Source: Deltaproteobacteria bacterium
GTDB lineage: Bacteria; Desulfobacterota; WTBG01; CAIYCZ01; CAIRTM01
Assembly (NCBI GenBank): GCA_024276465.1
Contig: JAJRXD010000013.1
Span: forward strand, 1-47,389
DNA length: 47,389 bases
Direction: 5' to 3'
The translations under genes were made by a program, and so were the position numbers. Positions 41,271-47,389 of the stretch are shown here, in pieces (positions within the stretch are counted from its first letter, which is position 1; each line of letters begins with the position of its first letter). A model generated the notes under the pieces. The model ran no database searches. It was not told the DNA's origin and saw nothing but the letters and a program-made list of their open reading frames with translations.

Positions 41271-43007
41271 TTAATTTTTCTTCCCCGTGTTTCCATGCCC
41301 TGCAGCCTGCGCCTTCATAAGGTTGTTCCGGGCGTAAGAATAATCAGGCTTTATCTGTAATGCTTTTTGAAAATGGACAACAGCATTTTTGATTTTCCCC
41401 TTCCGGAAAAGAGCAATCCCTATGTTGTTATGTGCCTTTACATTATCAGGGTTCAGCCGCAGTGCCTCCCTGTAGTGAGTTATTGCCTTGTCTGTCATGC
41501 CAAGTTGGGCCAGAGCGATCCCCAGGTTGTAGTGTGCATCGGCGTAATCAGGGTTCAGCCGCAGTGCCTCCTGATAATGCTTAATTGAATCCCCGGTTCT
41601 GCCCAGCCTGGCCATGGCAAGGCCAAGGTTGTTGTGCGCCCTGGTGTCAGCAGGTGCTATCCGAAGAGCTTCATTAAAATGAAACGCAGCTTCCCTGATC
41701 CTTCCTTTCTGAAACAAAGCAAGTCCAAGGGTGTGATGGGTAACATTGTTGTCAGCAGTTACATTAAGAGTGTGCTTGTAAAGGGTAATGCTGTCAGACC
41801 AGTATTTGACCTGAACCCGTGTTATTGTCATAAGGGCCGGAATGAGTACAGCTGTTATTACAGCAAGGCATGTCTTTTTGTAACTCCAGCCCGCAAGAAG
41901 TTCAGGAACACCCCATGCAATGATGATAAAAAGACCTGTAAGAGGAATATAAGTGAAACGGTCAGCCATGGCATGGGCTCCTGTCTGCACCAGCCCTATT
42001 ACAGGAACAAGGGTGCCGATATACCAGAACCATCCAACAGCAAGATATGGTCTTCTCCTCAAAGCTTTAAGTGTTAGCAGGGATGCGGACAATATCAAAA
42101 AACCGGACCATGCGGTTTTCCACCATGGTATAGAGTCAGGATAGGGATAAAAGACCGCAAGATTAAATGGGAGGATCATTTTCCAGGCATAGACAATACA
42201 GGAGATGAGCGCATTGGCAATTCTGATGTTCAGAGGATGCACATCCATGGAAACTATGGCACCTCCTTTCTGGTGGATGAAAAATGTCAATAAACTTGAC
42301 AGTGCAGCAAAGATGAAGAATGGAATTTTTTCTAAAAACAGCCGAGAAATTGTTGTTGAATTGTGTGATGCGTGACGCTCAAGGCGGCCCAAAGGCCAGA
42401 AATCAAGCAGAAGCAGTACAAACGGCAGGGTTACAAGCATTGGCTTGGCCATAAGACCCAGGATAGAAAATAAAAGGGCAGGCAGCAGTCTGACAATTCC
42501 AGGATGAGCAACATAGCGCACGTAGCCCCACAGGGTCAGCATCCAGAAAAAGGTACTTAACATGTCTTTTCTCTCTGCAACCCATGCTACTGACTCTACA
42601 TGGAGGGGATGAAAAGCAAAGAGGGCAGCAACAAAAGCGCTTGGCCATAAATCTCCTGTCATTTTCCTGAAAACAAAAAACAGCAACAGGGTATTGGCAA
42701 TGTGCAAAAACAGGCTGGTCAGATGAAACCATCCAGGATCACTCCCATGCAACTGAGAGTCTATCATGAATGAAATCCACACCAGTGGCTGCCATGTGGA
42801 TTCATGCAGGGCAGTGAAAGCCCATTTGATGCTGGCCAGACTCAGCCCGGAGCGCACATGCTGATTTGCGCTGATATATACGTCATCATCAAAATTAATC
42901 AGTTCATAGCTGCTTACCTGCCAGTAAACAGCAAATGTAGCTGTTAAAAGAAACAGACAGACAAGGACATCACTATGTGCTTTAAAAAAAGTTTTTTTAC
43001 AGGCCAT
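41271..43007 (-). CDS. TMTC-like membrane protein with C-terminal TPRs
   Basis: This encodes 578 residues. The first 400 residues hold about ten TM helices of a GT-C-like fold, with the acidic motif NFDDDVYI near residue 38 in the first periplasmic loop, where lipid-linked-sugar glycosyltransferases have catalytic Asp residues. The rest is four TPR units (HHTLGLALFQKGR, HNNLGLAMARLGR, HYNLGIALAQLGM, HNNIGIALFRKGK). The same layout occurs in TMTC O-mannosyltransferases and many bacterial proteins annotated only as TPR proteins. A protein glycosylation or polymer role is suggested but unproven. Confidence 0.8.
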   Translation of the reverse strand: MACKKTFFKAHSDVLVCLFLLTATFAVYWQVSSYELINFDDDVYISANQHVRSGLSLASIKWAFTALHESTWQPLVWISFMIDSQLHGSDPGWFHLTSLFLHIANTLLLFFVFRKMTGDLWPSAFVAALFAFHPLHVESVAWVAERKDMLSTFFWMLTLWGYVRYVAHPGIVRLLPALLFSILGLMAKPMLVTLPFVLLLLDFWPLGRLERHASHNSTTISRLFLEKIPFFIFAALSSLLTFFIHQKGGAIVSMDVHPLNIRIANALISCIVYAWKMILPFNLAVFYPYPDSIPWWKTAWSGFLILSASLLTLKALRRRPYLAVGWFWYIGTLVPVIGLVQTGAHAMADRFTYIPLTGLFIIIAWGVPELLAGWSYKKTCLAVITAVLIPALMTITRVQVKYWSDSITLYKHTLNVTADNNVTHHTLGLALFQKGRIREAAFHFNEALRIAPADTRAHNNLGLAMARLGRTGDSIKHYQEALRLNPDYADAHYNLGIALAQLGMTDKAITHYREALRLNPDNVKAHNNIGIALFRKGKIKNAVVHFQKALQIKPDYSYARNNLMKAQAAGHGNTGKKN

Positions 43008-43097
43008 TATTATTGTTTATGGTTGAAAGCTGAACATGGACTCGTTTTCAGAAAAATGAAATGTTAGACTTGAAGGAACACCGGAAATATACTACAT

Positions 43098-44039
43098 ATG
43101 GTTGAAAAAATAAAGTCGCTGGTTCAGACAATGGAAAGCTTGTTTTTTTGGGGTCTTAAAGCAGGATTCGGAGCCGTCCTTCTTCTAACGGCTGCTATCA
43201 TTTTCTACAATGTTTATATCTCCCTGTCCATTGACAGGGAAGAGAAAGCGTTTCAGAAAAAAGGGTGCAAGCAGAAATCTTCTGAGTTTTCAGGAGATGG
43301 GAAGCCGCCTGCTTTTCTGCTTATTCACGGATTCAGTAATACTCCCTATGACATGAAGCCAGTTGCACTGAAGCTTGAACGGCTGGGGTTTGCTTACAAG
43401 GCAATTCTGTTGCCCGGACATGGAACAAGCCCGAGGCAGTTGCGCTGTGCCACTGCCAGGAAATGGACAGAGAAGGCTGACAGGGAATATAATTTACTTA
43501 AAAAGCGCTATGGTTCTGTCTCTATTGCAGGGTTTTCCATTGGAGGGGATATTGCCCTTGATATTGCCGCCAGGCAGGAGGTTTCAAGACTTGTTATAAT
43601 CAGCCCCTTTTTTAAATTTAAAGAGAAGTGGTTTGGTTGCGGGCTTGTTGAAAGGCTTTTGAGGTGGTTGCAACCAGTACTGCCGTATGTAAAAAAAATC
43701 CGGGTCGGCATGATAAACGACCCGGAAAAGCTCAGGCAATATCATGCATACTGGCATGTGCCCCTTGCATGTCTTGATGAAGTGTTCAGGGTAGCAGAAA
43801 CATCTGTGAAAAAAGCAGAAAACGTAAAGAGCGATACTCTGTGGATTCACTCAAGGGGTGATATGGTCGCGGATTTCGCAGCCAGCAGGGAGGTCTTTAA
43901 AAAGCTTCCATCCCGCAACAAGCAGTTTGTTGAATTCAGAAGGAGCGATCATGTTGTTTTGCATGACTATGATTCGGAAGCAGCTGTGGAACGGATTGTG
44001 GCATTTATAAGGGATGATAAAACTGACAGGGTCCCGTAG
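43098..44039 (+). CDS. Membrane-anchored alpha/beta hydrolase
   Basis: This encodes 313 residues. An N-terminal TM (AGFGAVLLLTAAIIFYNVYI) precedes a hydrolase fold. It has the oxyanion-hole HGFSNTPYD, the nucleophile elbow GFSIGG (Ser), Asp in HSRGDMVAD and His in RSDHVVLHD. The arrangement fits carboxylesterase/monoacylglycerol-lipase types. The gene is divergent from the TPR membrane protein. The substrate is unknown. Confidence 0.88.
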   Translation: MVEKIKSLVQTMESLFFWGLKAGFGAVLLLTAAIIFYNVYISLSIDREEKAFQKKGCKQKSSEFSGDGKPPAFLLIHGFSNTPYDMKPVALKLERLGFAYKAILLPGHGTSPRQLRCATARKWTEKADREYNLLKKRYGSVSIAGFSIGGDIALDIAARQEVSRLVIISPFFKFKEKWFGCGLVERLLRWLQPVLPYVKKIRVGMINDPEKLRQYHAYWHVPLACLDEVFRVAETSVKKAENVKSDTLWIHSRGDMVADFAASREVFKKLPSRNKQFVEFRRSDHVVLHDYDSEAAVERIVAFIRDDKTDRVP

Positions 44040-44102
44040 GAAGGCTGCTTATATCTGCCTCGAGCGATTCTCAAAAAACATGGTCCCACAAACAGCAGCT
44101 TA

Positions 44103-44246
44103 GTGTAACAGTATTGAACGGATTTAAGCATTACATAAACTTCACCCCCCTCTTTCCCCCCTTGATAAGGGGGGATGGTAAAGCGTAAAAACAACTTAGC
44201 AAGCAGACATGGATGTCTGCCTGAAATGAGTGAAATACTGTTACAC
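44103..44246. repeat. 144-bp inverted-repeat element with two inner palindromes
   Basis: Ends GTGTAACAGTATT (44103-44115) and AATACTGTTACAC (44234-44246) are exact complements. Inside lie TCCCCCCTT-gat-AAGGGGGGA (about 44155-44175) and GCAGACAT-gg-ATGTCTGC (about 44203-44220). It sits between two convergent genes and may also stop transcription in both directions. Confidence 0.75.
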
Positions 44247-44271
44247 TTGCCTTCCTGATCTGGAAAATCTT

Positions 44272-44838
44272 TCAGCCGGGGTTATACTCCGGCAGTAAGT
44301 TCTCTGGTGTCTCCTGTAACATTGGCAGTGCCTTGTCCTTGGCAGACAGTATTGGATTTTCCACCGGCCATTTGATATTGATTGTCCTGTCCGACCAGTT
44401 AATGCCCCTGTCATCATCAGGGTGGTAGAAATCCGTACATTTATATATGAAGTCAGCTGAATCACTTAATACGCAGAATCCGTGTGCAAAGCCTTCAGGG
44501 ATATAAATCTGGCGCTTGTTTTCTTCCGAAAGAATTTCACCTACCCAGTGCCCGAAAAAAGGTGATCCGCGGCGAATATCAACGGCAACATCAAAAACTT
44601 CACCCTTGATTGCAAAAACAAGCTTTCCCTGGGGATGATCAAGCTGATAGTGCAGCCCCCTGAGAATGCCTTTTGCTGAATGGGAGCAGTTATCCTGCAC
44701 AAATGTACAATTAAGGCCAAGCCCCCTGTATTTTTTTTCATGGTATGTTTCCATGAAAAACCCCCTGGAGTCGCCTAAAACATCGGGCTCAAGAACAACA
44801 ACACCAGGTAAAGCTGTTTTAATAACACTGATTGACAT
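44272..44838 (-). CDS. rfbC: dTDP-4-dehydrorhamnose 3,5-epimerase
   Basis: This encodes 188 residues from the ATG at 44838 with GGAGAT upstream. The longer frame reaching 44913 lies inside rfbA. The cupin-fold epimerase has [33 protein letters not shown] (catalytic His) and the Tyr/Asp region [15 protein letters not shown]. It makes dTDP-4-keto-L-rhamnose for LPS or other glycans. It overlaps rfbA by 20 bp. rfbB and rfbD are not in the window. Confidence 0.96.
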   Translation of the reverse strand: MSISVIKTALPGVVVLEPDVLGDSRGFFMETYHEKKYRGLGLNCTFVQDNCSHSAKGILRGLHYQLDHPQGKLVFAIKGEVFDVAVDIRRGSPFFGHWVGEILSEENKRQIYIPEGFAHGFCVLSDSADFIYKCTDFYHPDDDRGINWSDRTINIKWPVENPILSAKDKALPMLQETPENLLPEYNPG

Positions 44839-45718
44839 TATGTTCAATCTCCTCTTCCTCAAGTATCGCAGAAAGATATTTGCCATAGGAACTGAGAGCC
44901 ATTCCATCAGCAAGTTCGGTTAGCTGCATCCTGTTGATATATCCCCTGCGGTAGGCTATTTCCTCGATACACGCTATTTTAAGTCCCTGACGAGCTTCAA
45001 TAGCTTCCACATAACTTGCTGCCTGCTGAAGAGATTCGTGGGTGCCGGTATCAAGCCATGATAAACCGCGCCCTATTAATTCCACCTTTAACTCGCCCAT
45101 GCGAAGATATTCCAGATTAACGTCGGTTATTTCAAGCTCTCCCCTGTCAGAAGCTTTCATGTTTTTCGCTATGTCTGTTACCCTGTTGTCATAAAAATAC
45201 AGACCCGGCACTGCAAATCTTGATTTTGGATTTTCAGGTTTTTCTTCAATTTCAGTTACATTTCCGTTCCTGTCAAAATGCACAACACCATATCGCTCAG
45301 GATCCTTTACCGGATATCCGAAAATCAACCCCCCTTTTTTTAGTTTTGCGGCTTTTTTAAACATTTCAGGAAAGCCGTGTCCGTAAAAAATATTATCTCC
45401 AAGAATAAGGCAGACTGAATCACTGGCTATAAATGAGTTGCCGATAATAAAAGCCTGGGCAATACCTTCAGGCCGGGGCTGTTCAGCGTAAAAAAAAGAC
45501 AGTCCAAGTTGAGTGCCATCCCCCAAAAGACTTTTAAATTTAGGAAGATCCTCAGGCGTAGATATTATCAGTATATCTCTTATCCCTGCAAACATCAGAA
45601 CAGAGAGAGGGTAATATATTAAGGGTTTATCATAGACTGGCAGAAGCTGCTTGCTTACTGCTCGCGTTACCGGATAAAGGCGGGTGCCTGATCCACCGGC
45701 AAGAATTATTCCTTTCAT
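44819..45718 (-). CDS. rfbA: Glucose-1-phosphate thymidylyltransferase
   Basis: This encodes 299 residues, typical RfbA/RmlA length. The nucleotidyltransferase loop [30 protein letters not shown], the metal site [12 protein letters not shown], and EEKPENPKS are all present. It makes dTDP-glucose from dTTP and glucose-1-P, the first step of dTDP-rhamnose synthesis. It is the first gene of the visible rfbAC pair, with the rest of the pathway elsewhere. Confidence 0.97.
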   Translation of the reverse strand: MKGIILAGGSGTRLYPVTRAVSKQLLPVYDKPLIYYPLSVLMFAGIRDILIISTPEDLPKFKSLLGDGTQLGLSFFYAEQPRPEGIAQAFIIGNSFIASDSVCLILGDNIFYGHGFPEMFKKAAKLKKGGLIFGYPVKDPERYGVVHFDRNGNVTEIEEKPENPKSRFAVPGLYFYDNRVTDIAKNMKASDRGELEITDVNLEYLRMGELKVELIGRGLSWLDTGTHESLQQAASYVEAIEARQGLKIACIEEIAYRRGYINRMQLTELADGMALSSYGKYLSAILEEEEIEHNVNQCY

Positions 45719-45944
45719 TTGTGTCTCCCTGAAAATTAAAGTAAAAGTCTCATGAAACTACCATAAATTTTCTTTGCTGAGAAGCTTTTTTGAAATAGTT
45801 ATTGTCTTTTTTGCTTTAATTTGATATAAGTTATCTACCGGGCAAACAATAAAATCAATTTATTTTCTGACATGGTGGATTCCCTTATGAATAAGGAAAA
45901 AAATCCCTCAAAATGTTATTAATAATCTTTTTTCGGGAGGGAAA

Positions 45945-46433
45945 ATGTTTAAAGTAGGCGATATGGCAGTATATCCTGCCCATGGTGTTGGCACTATAGA
46001 AGCAATTGAAATAAAGACAATTTCGGGCAAGGACCAGAAGTTCTACATTATGAGAATAACAGGGAATGGTATGACAATAATGATTCCAACAGATAATGTT
46101 GAGCAGGTTGGTCTGAGAGAGATTATTTCCTGCAAGGAGGTCACCAAGGTCTACAGAATTTTAAATAATAAAAAGCAGGTGGCGGTTGATTCTCAGACAT
46201 GGAACAGGAGATACAGGGAATATACTGAACGGATAAAAACAGGATCTGTTTTTGAAGTTGCGACTGTTTTAAGAGATCTTTTTGTACTAAAAGTAGGCAA
46301 AGACCTTTCTTTTGGAGAGCGGAGGATGATGGATATTGCAAAAACGCTGCTTGTTAAAGAACTGTCAATTGCCCAGGAAATACCCGAAGACAGTGTTCAG
46401 CAAAAAATAGAATCAATTTTCGAAACAGCTTAA
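45945..46433 (+). CDS. CarD/CdnL-family transcription factor
   Basis: This encodes 162 residues. The N-terminal Tudor-like RNA-polymerase-interacting domain (VGDMAVYPAHGVGTIEAIE, then YIMRI and IMIPTDNVEQVGLR) is followed by a helical DNA-binding domain (RRYREYTERIKTGSVFEVAT, then LSFGERRMMDIAK). CarD proteins stabilise open promoter complexes, notably at rRNA promoters. GGGAGGG precedes the ATG. The order carD-ispD-ispF is common in deltaproteobacteria. Confidence 0.95.
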   Translation: MFKVGDMAVYPAHGVGTIEAIEIKTISGKDQKFYIMRITGNGMTIMIPTDNVEQVGLREIISCKEVTKVYRILNNKKQVAVDSQTWNRRYREYTERIKTGSVFEVATVLRDLFVLKVGKDLSFGERRMMDIAKTLLVKELSIAQEIPEDSVQQKIESIFETA

Positions 46434-46544
46434 CTATCCTGTCCCACGATTTAGCTGACTGTGGGTGGACTGCTTTAATCCTCTCCCCTTACGTTCGGAT
46501 TGTATAAAAACTGCTGAAGAACAACACATTTATTTGCAGGGCAC

Positions 46545-47255
46545 ATGAATATTAGCGCCATAGTTCCCTCTGCAGGAACTGGCAGGAGAATGAAACGCGG
46601 GCTTAAAAAACCCTATATCAGCCTTCTGGGCCTGCCTGTTCTGGCTCATACATTAAAGGTTCTGAACAGCGTTTCGATTTTTAAACAGATAATTATACCA
46701 GTATTCCCCGGAGAAGAGAACTTTTGTCAAAAAAAAGTTGTAGAAAAAATAACCTTAAGCACAGAGCCTGTAATAGTGCCTGGCGGGGATACCAGGCAGG
46801 AATCAGTGAGAAAGTCGCTTGAATTTTTACAGGGCAGTTGCGATATGGTGCTTATTCACGATGGTGCACGACCGCTGGTGTCAAAGGCTACGGTGAATAA
46901 TGTCATTGAAGCAGCAAAAATAAAAAAGGCAACTACCGCAGCAGTACCGGTTAAAGACACAGTTTCCATGGTGTCCGAAGCAGATCATATAATTACAAAA
47001 ACCCTTCCAAGGGGGAGTCTGTATGCAATTCAAACGCCCCAGGCCTTTGAAAAGGACCTGATTGTTAATGCGCACAATAAAGCACTGGAAGATGGCTTCA
47101 GGGGCACGGATGATGCTTCGCTTGTGGAGAGGCTTGGAATTTCAGTGGCAGTGATAACAGGTTCATATGCAAACATAAAAGTAACAACACAAGAGGACCT
47201 TCTGTTTGCAGAACAAATTCTCAGATACGGTGATGATACAGGAAGACAACGATGA
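46545..47255 (+). CDS. ispD: 2-C-methyl-D-erythritol 4-phosphate cytidylyltransferase
   Basis: This encodes 236 residues. It is the MEP-pathway enzyme forming CDP-methylerythritol. The loop [20 protein letters not shown], the catalytic [14 protein letters not shown], the IspD signature [12 protein letters not shown] and [12 protein letters not shown] are present. It ends in an ATGA overlap with ispF, showing translational coupling. Confidence 0.96.
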   Translation: MNISAIVPSAGTGRRMKRGLKKPYISLLGLPVLAHTLKVLNSVSIFKQIIIPVFPGEENFCQKKVVEKITLSTEPVIVPGGDTRQESVRKSLEFLQGSCDMVLIHDGARPLVSKATVNNVIEAAKIKKATTAAVPVKDTVSMVSEADHIITKTLPRGSLYAIQTPQAFEKDLIVNAHNKALEDGFRGTDDASLVERLGISVAVITGSYANIKVTTQEDLLFAEQILRYGDDTGRQR

Positions 47256-47389
47256 GGATTGGTCTGGGGTACGATGTCCACAGGCTTGTTGAAGGCAGGT
47301 CATTGATTATAGGCGGGGTTGCAATTCCCTTTTCAAAAGGGTTGCTGGGACATTCTGATGCAGATGTTCTTGTACATGCAATAAGCGAT
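47252..47389 (+). CDS. ispF: 2-C-methyl-D-erythritol 2,4-cyclodiphosphate synthase, 5' part
   Basis: Forty-six codons are visible before the window ends. GYDVHRL holds the zinc-binding Asp and His near the N-terminus, and [10 protein letters not shown] is the IspF signature. It is the next step after IspE in isoprenoid precursor synthesis. Its start overlaps the ispD stop by 4 bp. Confidence 0.95.
   Translation, partial: MRIGLGYDVHRLVEGRSLIIGGVAIPFSKGLLGHSDADVLVHAISD

Overview
The window looks like a chromosomal segment of an anaerobic, Gram-negative deltaproteobacterium (Desulfobacterota, probably a Desulfobacterales-type organism). This is an inference from gene content: a phosphate-selective-type porin, dTDP-rhamnose and LPS-kinase-like genes, the tig-clpP-clpX-lon block, an SPL-type radical SAM protein, CarD next to ispDF, and a large selenium/molybdenum hydroxylase cluster. 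No 16S gene or diagnostic respiratory gene is present, so a genus cannot be named.

Layout. 1-5.7 kb: a minus-strand porin (truncated by the window edge), a secreted unknown protein, a LysR regulator, an LPS-kinase-like protein and a SPASM-type radical SAM protein. 5.8-12.1 kb: tRNA-Leu, then tig, clpP, clpX and lon, then tRNA-Val and tRNA-Asp. An exact 83-bp tandem duplication copies the 3' half of tRNA-Val. 12.1-13.9 kb: a decayed mobile island beside tRNA-Asp, with an integrase stump, hicAB and a RAYT C-terminal remnant. 13.9-18.6 kb: a lipoprotein, a membrane protein, and a three-gene operon of myo-inositol-1-phosphate synthase, a fused CTP:inositol-1-P cytidylyltransferase/CDP-alcohol transferase, and an HD-domain protein. 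18.9-21.0 kb: an IS transposase, a conserved-looking 59-aa protein, a 121-bp inverted-repeat element and a broken RAYT gene. 21-30.5 kb: pgi, a Bax-inhibitor-1 family protein, an MFS transporter, rpsU, a zinc-ribbon/PTS-EIIA fusion, a ParB-like gene broken by two stops, and an SPL-family radical SAM protein. 30.8-40.0 kb: a nine-kilobase selenium-dependent molybdenum hydroxylase (SDMH) cluster. 40-47.4 kb: SGNH hydrolase, TPR membrane protein, alpha/beta hydrolase, rfbC and rfbA, carD, ispD and the start of ispF.

How the genes work together. The inositol operon encodes the first steps of di-myo-inositol-phosphate (DIP) synthesis from glucose-6-phosphate. DIP is best known as a compatible solute of hyperthermophiles. 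The HD-domain gene, which overlaps the synthase, is a candidate for the terminal phosphatase. The molybdenum cluster encodes an FAD subunit with a 4-hydroxybenzoyl-CoA-reductase-type [4Fe-4S] insertion, a 2x[2Fe-2S] subunit and two tandem molybdopterin subunits. It continues with YqeB, XdhC, YqeC and MocA-like maturation proteins. The first molybdopterin subunit has Gln where the catalytic Glu of the family is expected, and the second keeps Glu.

Intergenic DNA is rich in short inverted-repeat elements of about 75-145 bp, several with nested hairpins, and in RAYT relics. This suggests past activity of REP/MITE-like elements.
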